From: Sophora flavescens
Taxonomy: Eukaryota; Streptophyta; Magnoliopsida; Fabales; Fabaceae
NCBI GenBank assembly: GCA_030762895.1
Contig: CM061062.1
Location: 234,285,379-234,349,378, forward strand
Reading direction: 5' to 3'
DNA length: 64,000 bases
The position numbers were made by a program, and so were the translations under genes. Every line of letters begins with the position of its first letter. Within the stretch, counting starts at the first letter, position 1. Shown one piece after another: positions 1 through 11,229 of this stretch. Below the pieces are notes generated by a model. It searched no databases. It was not told the origin of the DNA and worked only from the letters and a program-made list of their open reading frames with translations.

Positions 1-1063
1 AATGATGGTGTGTTGACATATGACGTATCTTTGAGGTAGAATTTCATCATGAAAGCATCTTTGATGTGGACGATCAACGACTTTCCTGCCTATGGGATGA
101 TGTCGGGTTGGATGACCACGGGGAAGCTTGGATGCCCAATATGTATGGAGCGATCAAAGGCATTCATGCTTAAAAACAGTCGAAAGATTTCATATTTTGA
201 TTGTCATCTTCAATTCCTTCCAGAAGATCATCCTTATAGGCGGAACAAGAATGCATTCAAGAAGCGTTGCTCGGAGACAACACCGGCTCCACCACGTTTG
301 ACTGGTCCTAATGTATGGCGCAGAGTACAGTACTTACCGCTCGTCCATGAATCCCAACGAGAACATATTCCTGATTATGGCATCGACCATAATTGGACAA
401 AACAAAGTATATTTTGGAGGTTGCCGTATTGGAGGTCGTAGCTACTCCGTCACAACATTGATGTCATGCATACTGAGAGGAATGTGCTTTTGAATGTGTT
501 TGACACTGTGATGGACATCAAGGGGAGGACAAAGGATACAAATAAAGCCTGATTGGATCTAGCTGAAATTTGTATTCGGAAGGAGCTTGAGTTGTAGGAC
601 GGTGGTCGTGGCAGACTTATCAAACCGAAGGCAAGTTATACACTAAGCAAAACACAGAAAGTGGTCGTCTGTAAGTGGGTTAAAGAACTAAAGTTACCAG
701 ATGGGTATGATTCCAATCTGGGTAGATGTGTTGACATTAAGGAAGCAAAGTTACATGGAATGAAGAGTCATGATTGCCACATGTTCATGCAACGGTTGCT
801 TCCAATTGCGTTCGACGCATTACCGAAGCAAATTTGGAACCCACTTGTTGAGCTTAGCCACTTTTTTCGTGGAGCTTACATCGACAACACTAAATGTGAA
901 TCAATTAAAGGATATGGAAGTCAAGATACCCGCTTTGTTATGTAAGCTGGAGCAAATCTTCCCCCGAAGTTTCTTTGATTCCATGGAACACCGTCGCCCA
1001 TCTACCTTACGAAGCAAGAGTTGGTGGCCCAGTCCAATACCGCTGGATGTATCCATTTGAGAG
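1..1063 (+). pseudogene. TNP2-like CACTA transposase, central part and start of DUF4218
   Basis: Broken remains of the main CACTA transposase. Translation from about 49 gives the conserved TNP2 stretch with PAYGMMSGW, GCPICM and DYGIDHNWTK-like motifs. Translation from about 660 gives HDCHMFMQRLLPIAF followed by the FFR and CKLEQIFP segments of DUF4218. The reading frame is interrupted by stops at about 439, 549 and 595, and a frameshift near 900 moves it to another frame (KLEQIFPRSFFDSMEH). A donor site at 1064 and an acceptor at 1173 restore the family motif YPFERFL across an intron of about 110 bp. The 5' part of the gene lies outside the window. Family assignment is firm; no product is expected. 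Confidence 0.85.
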
Positions 1064-1173
1064 GTAAACAACATCAACTATTTTACTTAATACATATGAA
1101 ATCCACGAACACGAGATCGTAGTTTAGCTTTCCCTAAAACTAGTAATTATTTGTATGTATCCCTCTTTAATAG

Positions 1174-2456
1174 GTTCTTGCACTCCCTTAAACACAAAGT
1201 CAAGAACAAGGCACGAGTGGAGGGTTCCATTTGTGAAGCATACTTAGTAGAGGAGACTTCCACTTTTTCCTCTTATTACTATCCGGACGAAGTTAACACG
1301 AGAAGGACAAGGATGCCTAGAAACGCTGATTCGGGTGAAGGAAGTTCAACTAGTCCTCCTATATCAATATTCAACTATCCGGGCAGATTTAGTGGCAAAT
1401 CAAAAGGATATTTCTTGGAGCAGCGTGACATTAATGCTGTTCATCTGTATATCCTTCAAAATTGTGAAGAGGCAGCGCCATATTTAGAGCAAGTTTCTAC
1501 AATGTATTTTATAAGTTCAATTGACATTTATGATTATTAATCGTCCTGCTGTTAATCTCCCATATGTAGGATGTACGGCAATTTTCTAAATGATCTCCAA
1601 CCTGACATTTCAAACGATCAGGTTGATCGAGAAATTACTTCTCACTTTGCTACGTGGTTCAATAAATATGTAGGTTAAGCATCTTCATTTGTTGCAATAC
1701 ATTTTATCTCCTTAAATATATAGCATGTATAAGAATAATATAATATTTTATTTTTTAGGTACTAGATCCAGAAAACAATGTTCAAAATCCATTGTTGACA
1801 AATTTGGCATGGGGGCCTAACAGATGGGTTACATCATGGAATACTTATATTGTAAATGGATATAAATTTAACACAAAAACATGGAATGAAGGAATGCAGT
1901 CGTAACTATGGTGTTTGTGTTCGAGCCACTGATGGCAATGTAGAGGATGATTTCTATGGGGTTCTAACTGACATCCTTGAACTCGATTATACTGGTTTCC
2001 CCGTGATGAAGTTAGTTATCTTCAAGTGTGATTGGTTTGATCCTACTCTTGATGTAGGGAAAAAAATCGATAAAAAAATATGGTATTGTTCAAGTTAGGC
2101 TGTCTCGAAGGTATAATAAGGCGTACGACCCATTCATTTTTTCACAACAGGCAGATCAGGTTTATTACTCGCTATATCCCGAAGGACATCAAGGCTGGTT
2201 GGGTGTTATTAAGATAAAGGCTCGCAGTATAATTACTGATAATGTAATCAACCAGCCTGAAAAAGATGCTCCGTACCAAGATGGTGAGTTTTCAAGACCC
2301 CACGTACCGTTGCAAATTACGCCGGACATTATTGTTAATTCTCTGGCGGACATTTCCTTAAATGGGGAAGAAGTTGAAAGAGAGTCAATGGATCAATCCG
2401 AGTTGGACGCATCTAGCGAAGGCACATTCCGATCAAGTGACGGAGATTCTACTTAG
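1174..2456 (+). pseudogene. CACTA transposase 3' exons: DUF4218 end and DUF4216
   Basis: This continues the transposase after the 1064-1173 intron. The first exon carries the DUF4218 end (KNKARVEGSICEAYLVEE). A likely intron at about 1493-1569 leads to MYGNFLNDLQPD, and another ends at about 1759. The last coding part has the DUF4216 signature (FYGVLTDILELDYTG, VIFKCDWFDP) and an acidic, Ser-rich tail that stops at 2454-2456. A TAG stop at 2096-2098 and a frameshift near 2100 interrupt DUF4216. Exon edges were chosen from GT/AG sites that restore family motifs, so they are inferred. In CACTA elements this gene makes the enzyme that cuts the transposon ends; this copy is dead. Confidence 0.8.
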
Positions 2457-2564
2457 GTAATTTATTTATGTCATAATTCATTGTGTAAATGTCATTCTAC
2501 TTAGGTAATTTACTTTTGTATTATTTACACTGTTGTGTAATCATCTTTTCATCTTTTTCACAGA

Positions 2565-3126
2565 TGGCAGATTCCTCTAGAGGTTGGGGTCGTCGTGGAG
2601 GTCGTGGCAGAGGTCGTGTTGCGAGAGTCCCTTCGCCGGCCGACCCACAGCCTTCAGATCGAGACCACCCTACCAGCACCTTTGTGGACGGGACACCTCA
2701 GTGTGATGGAGTTGCACCCCCTACCCAGCCTCATGTGGTCGGGACACAGGCTGCACCCTCATCATCCACACCTACGACAGGACCATCATCATCATCGGGA
2801 CAGGAGAGTCGTGGTCCATCCGACAGGAGGATTCTTCTTATCCCCAGGGGGGATAATGAGTAAGCTAATTTAATTTTTTAATATATATAAAGTATGGTTA
2901 ATTTCTATTTACTTGTTTTTTAAATTTATTTATAACATTTATTAATGCTCTAATTTTGCTGCAGCTTTCTGCCCGCGAAGGGCCCTTCTGATTTGATATC
3001 AAAGATCCTGCGATGCAAGTTTGATGGTCCATGGCCTACATGGAAGGCCGTCCCAGGGGGCCATAGGGATTAGTTGTTTCTAGAGTTTAAGGTAACAATT
3101 TATTAAGTTATTTAAATTAAATTTAC

Positions 3127-3181
<55 letters not shown>

Positions 3182-4380
3182 GAATTTCCTAACAACTGTA
3201 CGTTGCAGAAAGAGTATAGGTGAGACGTAGCTTTAGAGGGTCTCGTCAGGGACATATTTGAGCATAAAGGCTCACTGGTCATGAAGAATCTGACGAACAA
3301 GCTGAGGAAGGGTAAGAATAAGGGGAAGTGGGTGGATCCTGAGATCAGGAGGCAGCTGGACCAGTACTGGGCTGCTGAGAAGTTCCAGGAGATCCAGGCC
3401 ACAGCTCGGCGTAATCGAGCTTCTGATGGTGGCGCATGTGCTTGGACCGGCGAGTCTAAATCAGCCCCGCCCACTACGACGAGCTAGTAATACATTAAAC
3501 TTTTGACTTATTATACTATTTAATTAATTAATTTTCATTTTTAATTATTCTTATGAATTTAAGATTATATTTTCTGTGCAGAAAGCACAGAAACAACGGG
3601 CCCCCACTGCTATGGACTTGGTGGAGAGGACGAAGAAGTTGAAGTCGGGGACATGGGTCAACGACAAGGCCCGTAACTATGTTGTAAGCAAAAAAACAAT
3701 TTAGTGTTTACTTGCAATTTATTATAAATTATTTGTTAATATTGGATATAATTTTAACTAAATCTCTTCAACTATACTTTGTAGGTGGGCTTCAATGAGA
3801 AGAAGGACGATGCCATATCACGTGCCTCACAGTCACAATATGAGGTTTTGACTGGTGATGGGCCCAGCTCTCCTATCTCCTTCGACGATAATGCCATTTC
3901 TTTTGAGGTCGTCGGGGGCAGGAACAAGAAGGGGCACGTGTATGGCCTCAGACACCTAGGAGGCGAGTTTATCGCTTCATCATCCGGCACGCCTGCTCCT
4001 TCCTACCCCAATACCGTCCCTCAGGAGCAGTTCAACCAAATGCAGGACACCATCACGCAACTGAACGCGGAGCTTCGGGAGAAGAGCGAGAGAGAGCAGC
4101 AGATGGCGAACTATATTGCACAGTTGACTCAGGCACACCAGCAGCTGATGCAGACGAGCATCGAAAGGTGGCCGTGACATCTGCGGGTGGTGTTGGAGCA
4201 GATGAGGATCCAGACTCCAGTTGCTCAGGGTGATGCTCGACGGTTGTCTTTCGTCGCCGCTCCTCCGCTTCGCACGCCACCATCGATGATGTTACTGCAG
4301 AGGACGATCAGATAGCAGACGTCGGTGGTACGGATGCTGAGGATGATTGGATTCCTCCACCTCCCTCTCATCATGACTGA
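2565..4380 (+). pseudogene. Second CACTA gene, Ptta/En/Spm-type transposase (Transposase_24-like)
   Basis: The ATG at 2565 directly follows a TTTTTCACAG acceptor-like site and begins a Gly/Arg-rich N-terminus (RGWGRRGGRGRGR), then a Pro/Ser-rich low-complexity segment. Exons separated by short AT-rich introns carry KILRCKFDGPWPTW (about 3005-3045), a basic KNLTNKLRKGKNKGKWVDPE segment, MDLVERTKKLKSGTWVNDKA (about 3612-3675) and GFNEKKDDAISRASQSQYE (about 3785-3845). The last exon ends in a Gln-rich coiled-coil stretch. This order matches the plant Ptta/En/Spm family, thought to bind subterminal repeats. Stops near 3072, 3223 and 4177 and a frameshift near 4280 break it; the usual acidic end is in another frame, closing with TGA at 4378-4380. 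Exon limits are approximate. Confidence 0.75.
3129..3172. repeat. (TA)n microsatellite
   Basis: An uninterrupted TA run of about 44 bp inside an intron of the second CACTA gene. Confidence 0.95.
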
Positions 4381-4599
4381 TTTTTTTTCTTCATATTTTT
4401 TACTTTAAACGATTCTTGTACGACACTTTGGATTATTTTTTATATATATATTTATTATTTCTTATGATTGTATATTTCATTAGTAATTTGATGTGTTTTA
4501 TTAGTAATTTTGCTAAAGTTTAAAGAAAAACAGAAAAAAATTATTATTTTAAAAATTAAATTTTAAAAAAATTAATAATAACCAGTTTAGTAACCGAAT

Positions 4600-4976
4600 T
4601 AGAAACCAATAATTCGGTCGCTAAACTTTATTTAACATTAACAGATGTGGGCTAGCGACCGAAAATCCGTCGCTAATATAGGTTAACAGTAACCAAAATT
4701 GGCGACCGAACTAGCAACCGATTATCGGTCGCTAAAAATGGTTACCCAAACAATGCAACCAACCGTGTAGCGACCGTTTTTTATTATTTAGCGACCGAAA
4801 TTACAGTCGCCATTTAGCGACCGAAATAATAATTTGGTCGCTAAAAACTTAGTGACCAGGTTATCAGCCACCACCATTAATCGGTCGCTAATTCGGTCGC
4901 TAAATTAAATAGCGACCGATTTAGAAAGTTTAGCGACCGAATATACCGGTCGCTAAACAGTTGTTTTTTTGTAGTG
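4600..4976. repeat. CACTA 3' subterminal repeats and terminus
   Basis: At least a dozen copies of a GCGACCGAA-like motif occur in both orientations (for example at 4666, 4703, 4771, 4791, 4818, 4911 and 4933, with TCGGTCGCTAA on the opposite strand). The cluster ends at the GTAGTG terminus. In CACTA elements such motifs are binding sites for the second element-encoded protein. Sharp onset of the motif near 4615 and its end at the terminus define the subterminal region. Confidence 0.9.
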
Positions 4977-5773
4977 ATTCTTAATAAAAAGTTAGATTCC
5001 CATTATTTCAACCATCTTTATTCAATTGAATTTAAGCCCAATGTGAATCCCCAATTTTTTCCAAATGCTCTTTTTATTTTACTAAGATAAAAAAACATAA
5101 ATTGTGAAAAATGAAATAAAAGACAAGTGAAAAACACTAAAATCTTTGCGGTCCATCCTCTTAGTCTATTACATCTTTGGCCCAACAGCTAACTTACTGA
5201 AAAAAAAATACATCTGATTTCCATTTTTAAGAAAGGCAAATTAAAAATACATAAAAAAGTAAACAAGATTTTCCTTGTACCCGCTCACCCAACATACATC
5301 ATTTACCACTCTACTCTACCAAGTTTTACTTCGATTTTGGTCCTTCTCCTTCAGCCTTCCTCTTCACTCAACATACTCCCAAGTAACTTTTGAACATAAC
5401 AAGAAATTAACACTCAGATGGGGGCTAATTCAACCATCAAAACACTCTCCCACAAGGCTCAAGTAATCAGACTCCATTTTTGGTTAATTTTCAGAACTTG
5501 CAAACAGTTTTGTTTCTAGATCAGAAGAACATGATACACAAATTGATATTGAAAGGACTAGAGGATTTTTAATCTCTGTAACACTTCAATTCATCAGGTC
5601 CCAAGGTGAAAGCGGAGCAGAGACTTCAAATTTCTCTACAAATACCAATCAAAAAGGACAGTAAGGGGTGGGGGGGGAAAATCTGAAACAATAGCATTAG
5701 CAAACACCCTTGTTTCTTTTGAGTCACCCTTTCTATCTTCTTCTTAATTTTAGAACCACGCCTAACCCACAAA
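4977..5773. other. Host DNA next to the CACTA end; duplicated block copy C
   Basis: Sequence from 4979 to about 5150 (TTCTTAATAAAAAGTTAG onward) matches 18109-18123 plus 18612-18700, and also 53275-53447, apart from small differences. It is therefore a third copy of a local host repeat, and its left part is cut by the CACTA end. From 5150 to 5773 I see only AT-rich non-coding sequence and short chance reading frames. No gene is supported. Confidence 0.7.
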
Positions 5774-8700
5774 CCAATAACAGAACCACTTATAGCCATG
5801 GGATCGAGTTTCCCGTGACCGTCGTTAGTCAGTCGTTTTTTAGGGCCAATTTTGAACCGAAAAAAAAATCTTTCAAAAAAGCTTTAAAAAATTTTTAGAA
5901 AGCTTTGAATTTGGGTTTGGATTACTTGTCAACCCACTTTGTTTCCTTTTTTAAAAAAATTAAAAATTAAGAAAAAAATTAAAAAAATTATTGCTCTTAA
6001 CTTTTTTTAGTCCCATGTTTTAACAAAACAAAAAAAATCCTCTAAAAAATAAGAAATAAAAATAAACATATTTTTTAAGCAAAAAATTTCTTTGGAGTTC
6101 ACGCAACAATCTACGACGTTAATGTATGATTTTTCATCCACAAGTGTCATTTGACTTGTAGGGGCTCATCATATGGCTTGGCTATCATTAATCCTGTGTA
6201 AGAGAGAATTCTGTTTTTTCAAAAAATAATAAAACGTTTTCAATTTAATCTTTTAACAAATATTATATAAAAACATAAAAAAAAACTTTTGAATTCATGT
6301 GACAATCTTTGACGTTGATTTATGAATTTTCATCCTCAAGTGTTGTATGAATTGTTAGGGTTTATCGTATAGCGCTGGTATCTTGGACCCTATGCAAGAG
6401 TGAATTTATTTCGAAATAAATTCCATTTTCAAAATTATTTTCAAAATTAAAATCAACCGACCAATCAAGAGGTTTGTTTAAGAAGTTTTGAGTTTCAAAT
6501 CGCACCCATGAATACGTAAGAGCAGAATCAATCATTATCTCATGCCAAAACATACTTTTCTCTTTTGTTGTGTGTATATTTTTTTTTATTATTTCGAGAG
6601 TGGGGTAAAATAAATATTTTCAAATGTTATTAAAATTCTTCTGCACAATTAACTCGAGGTATGGTTTTTTAAAAGATGATGTAGGATGCTAACACCTTCC
6701 TCACTCGTAACCTCTACGACACCATATCCTTCATAACATTAAACTTGATGTTTCTGTCAGTAAGGAAACGCCCTATAAGACAAAGATCCAGATTCGTTCC
6801 CTCACTTGCAGCCAATAACAGAACCACTTATAGCCATGGGGTCGAGTTTCCCGTGACCGTCGTTAGTCAGCCATTTTTGAGGGCCAGTTTTGAACCGAAA
6901 ATAAATCTTTCAAAAAAGCTTTCAAATATTTTTAGAAAGCTTTGAATTTGGGTTTGGATTACTTGTCAACCCACTTTGTTTCCTTTTTTAAAAAATTTAA
7001 AAATTAATAAAATAACTAAAAAAATATTTTCTCTTAACTTTTTTTAGTCCCATGTTTTAACAAAACAAAAAAAAATCCTATAAAAAAAAAGAAAAAGAAA
7101 CATATTTTTTAAGCAAAAAATTTCTTTTGAGTTCAAGCAACAATCTACGACGTTAATGCATGATTTTTCATCCACAAGTGTCATTTGACATGTAGGGGTT
7201 CATCATATGGCTTGGCTATCATTAATCATGTGTAAGAGAGAATTCTGTTTTCTCAAAAAATAATAAAATGTTTTCAATTTAATCTTTTAACAAATATTAT
7301 ATAAAAACAAAAAAAAAACTTTTGAATTCACGTGACAATCTACGACGTTGATGTATGAATTTTCATTCTCAAGTGTTGTATGAATTGTAAGGGTTTATCG
7401 TATAGCACTGGTATCTTGGACCCTATGCAATAGTGAATTTATTTCGAAATAAATTCCATTTTCAAAATTATTTTCAAAATTAAAATCAACCGACCAATCA
7501 AGAGGTTTGTTTAAGATGTTTTGAGTTTCATGAATACGTAAGAGCAGAATCAATCATTATCTCATGCCAAAACTTACTTTTCTCTTTTGTTGTGTGTATA
7601 TTTTTTTGTTATTATTTCAAGAGCGGGGTAAAATAAATATTTTCAGAGGTTGTTAAAATTATTCTTCACAATTAACTCGAAGTATCGTTTTTTAATAGAT
7701 GATGTAGGATGCTAACACCTTCCCCACTCATAACCTCTGCGACACCATATCCTTCATAACATTAAACTTGATGTTTCTGTCAGTGAGTAAACACCCTATA
7801 AGACAAATATCCATATTCGTTCCCTCACTTGCAGCCAATAACAGAACCACTTATAGCCATGGGGTCGAGTTTCCCGTGACCGTCGTTAGTCAGCCGTTTT
7901 TTGAGGGCCAGTTTTGAACCGAAAAATAATCTTTCAAAAAAGCTTTCAAAAATTTTTAGAAAGCTTTGAATTTGGGTTTGGATTACTTGTCAGCCCACTT
8001 TGTTTCCTTTTTTAAAAAAATTAAAAATTAATAAAAAAACTAAAAAAATTATTTCTCTTAACTGTTTTTAGTCGCATGTTTTAACAAAACAAAAAAAAAT
8101 CCGCTAAAAAATAAAAATAAAAATAAACATATTTTTTAAGCAAAAAAATTCTTTTGAGTTCACGCAACAATCTGCGAGGTTAATGTATGATTTTTCATCC
8201 ACAAGTGTCATTTGACTAGTAGGGGTTCATCATATGGCTTGGCTATCATTAATCATGTGTAAGAGAGAATTATGTTTTCTCAAAAAATAATAAAATGTTT
8301 TCAATTTAATCTTTTAACAAATATTATATAAAAACAAAAAAAAAACTTTTGAATTCACCTGACAATCTACGACGTTGATGTATGAATTTTCATCCTCAAG
8401 TGTTGTATGAATTGTAAAGGTTTATCGTATAGCGCTGGTATCTTGGATCCTATGCAAGAGTGAATTTATTTCGAAATAAATTCCATTTTCAAAATTATTT
8501 TCAAAATTAAAATCAACCAACCAATCAAGAGGTTTGTTTAAGAAGTTTTGAGTTTCATGAATACGTAAGAGCAAAATCAATCATTATCTCATGCCAAAAC
8601 TTACTTTTCTCTTTTTTTGTGTTTATATTTTTTATTATTATTTCAAGAGTGGGGTAAAATAAATATTTTCAAAGGTTATTAAAATTCTTCTGCTCAATTA

Positions 8701-11055
8701 ACTCGAGGTATCGTTTTTTAATAGATGATGTAGGATGCTAACACCTTCCCCACTCGTAACCTCTGCGACACCATATCCTTCATAACATTAAACTTGATGT
8801 TTGTCTGTGAAGAAACACCCTATAAGACAAAGATCCAGATTCGTTCCCTCACTTGCAGCCAATAACAGAACCACTTATAGCCATGGGGTCGAGTTTCCCG
8901 TGACCGTCGTTAGTCAGTCGTTTTTGAGGGCCAGTTTTGAACCGAAAAATAATCTTTCAAAAAAGCTTTCAGAAATTTTTAGAAAGCTTTGAATTTGGGT
9001 TTGGATTACTTGTCAACCCACTTTGTTTCCTTTTTTAAAAAAATTAAAAATTAATAAAAAAACTAAAAAAATTATTTCTCTTAACTTTTTTTAGTCCCAT
9101 GTTTTAACAAAACAAAAAAATCCTCTAAAAAATAAAAATAAAAATAAACATATTTTTTAATCCAAAAATTTCTTTTGAGTTCACACAACAATCTATGAGG
9201 TTAATGTATGAATTTTCATCCACAAGTGTCATCTGACTTGTTGGGGTTCATCATATGGCTTGGCAATCATTAATCATGTGTAAGAGAGAATTCAGTTTTC
9301 TCAAAAAAATATTAAAATGTTTTCAATTTAATCTTTTAATAAATATTATATAAAAACAAAAAAAACCTTTTGAATTCACCTGACAATCTACGATGATGAT
9401 GTATGAATTTTCATCCTCAATTGTTGTATGAATTGTAAGGGTTTATCGTATAGCGCTGGTATCTTGGACCCTATGCAAGAGTGAATTTATTTCGAAATAA
9501 ATTTCATTTTCAAAACTAAAATCAACCGACCAATCAAGAGGTTTGTTTAAGAAGTTTTGAGTTTCAAATCGCACCCATGAATACGTAAGAGCAGAATCAA
9601 TTATTATCTAATGCCAAAACTTACTTTTCTCTTTTGTTGTGTGTATATTTTTTTTTATTTCGAGAGTGGGGTAAAATAAATATTTTCAAAGGTTATTAAA
9701 ATTCTTCTGCACAATTAACTCGAGGTATGGTTTTTTAAAAGATGATGTAGGATGCTAACACCTTCCCCACTCGTAACCTCTGCGACACCATATCCTTCAT
9801 AACATTAAACTTGATGTTTCTGTCAGTGAGGAAACTCCCTATAAGACAAAGATCCAGATTCGTTCCCTCACTTGCAGCCAACAACAGAACCACTTATAGC
9901 CATGGGGTCGAGTTTCCCGTGACCGTCGTTAATCAGCCGTTTTTGAGGGCCAGTTTTGAACCCAAAAAAAAAGTCTTTCAAAAAAGCTTCCAAAAATTTT
10001 TAGAAAGCTTTGAATTTGGGTTTGGATTACTTGTCAACCCACTTTGTTTCCTTTTTTTAAAAAAATTAACAATTAAGAAAATAACCAAAAAAATATTTTC
10101 TCTTAACTTTTTTTAGTTAAACAAAAAAAATCCTCTAAAAAATAAAAATAAAAATAAACATATTTTTTAAGCAAAAATCTTTTTTTGAGCTCGCGCAACA
10201 GTCTACGAGGTTAATGTATGATTTTTCCTCCATAAGTGTCATTTGACTTGTAGGGGTTCATCATATGGCTTGGCTATCATTAATCATGTGTAAGAGAGAA
10301 TTCTGTTTTCTCAAAAAATAATAAAACATTTTCAATTTAATCTTTTAACAAATATTATATAAAAACAAAAAAAAACTTTTGAATTCATGTGACAATCTTT
10401 GACGTTGATTTATGAATTTTCATCCTCAAGTGTTGTATGAATTGTAAGGGTTTATCGTATAGCGCTGGTATCTTGGACCCTATGCAAGAGTGAATTTATT
10501 TCGAAATAAATTCCATTTTCAAAATTATTTTCAAAATTAAAATCAACCGACCAATCAAGAGGTTTGTTTAAGAAGTTTTGAGTTTCAAATCGCACCCATG
10601 AATACGTAAGAGCAGAATCAATCATTATCTCATGCCAAAACGTACTTGTCGCTTTTGTTGTGTGTATATTTTTTTATTATTATTTCAAGAGTGGGGTAAA
10701 ATAAATATTTTCAAAGGTTATTAAAATTCTTCTGCACAATTAACTCGAGGTATCGTTTTTTAATAGATGATGTAGGATGCTAACACCTTGCCCACTCGTA
10801 ACCTTCGCGACACCATATGCTTCATAACATTAAACTTGATGTTTCTGTCAGTGAGGAAACTCCCTATAAGACAAAGATCCAGATTCGTTCCCTCACTTGC
10901 AGCCAATAACAGAACCACTTATAGCCATGGGGTCGAGTTTCCCGTGACCGTCATTAGTCAGCCGTTTTTGAGGGCCGGTTTTGAACCCAAAAAAAAATCT
11001 TTCAAAAAAGCTTTCAAAAATTTTTAGAAAGCTTTGAATTTGGGTTTGGATTACT
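5774..11055. repeat. Tandem array, ~1.02 kb units 1-5 and start of unit 6
   Basis: Taking CCAATAACAGAACCAC as the unit start, units begin at 5774, 6812, 7835, 8859, 9878 and 10903, so lengths are 1038, 1023, 1024, 1019 and 1025 bp. Units appear roughly 95% alike by eye, with small indels in the A/T runs. Each holds the conserved CACTTATAGCCATGGGGTC block. Each also contains an older internal direct duplication of about 130 bp with a period near 195 bp (for example about 6092-6215 against 6287-6407). Similar 60-100 codon reading frames recur across unit junctions but look like by-products of copying. No gene was found. Confidence 0.93.
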
Positions 11056-11229
11056 TTTTTTTTCTAACCAAAATGGGGTGCAAAGGCGTCACTGGGGAAA
11101 CTTGACATCCCAACTATGTTGGCACCCCAAGCACCACCAATCACTTGCAGCACACCACAAATTTATTAAAAAGAAGAAAACAGTACAAAGCATGGGGGGG
11201 CAGCACCAATACCCATGGAAGAAATAGAG

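Larger units (their letters stand above)
1..4976 (+). mobile_element. CACTA (En/Spm) DNA transposon, 3' part
   Basis: The window opens inside a CACTA transposon. Two gene remnants in the usual order are visible: a TNP2-like transposase with DUF4218/DUF4216 domains, then a Ptta/En/Spm-type second gene. They are followed by about 380 bp of short subterminal repeats built on GCGACCGAA in both orientations. The right end reads GTAGTG at 4971-4976 after a T run, the reverse complement of the family's CACTAC start. The next three bases, ATT, may be the 3-bp target duplication, but the left end lies outside the window so this cannot be confirmed. The element is degenerate and probably immobile on its own, although an intact terminus could still be used in trans. 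Confidence 0.9.

Noticed and set aside
6745..11027. Recurring 60-100 codon frame in successive tandem units (shared RQRSRFVPSLAANNRTTYS)
   Set aside because: Starts vary between units, it crosses the unit junction, and conservation is no better than in the non-coding rest of the unit.
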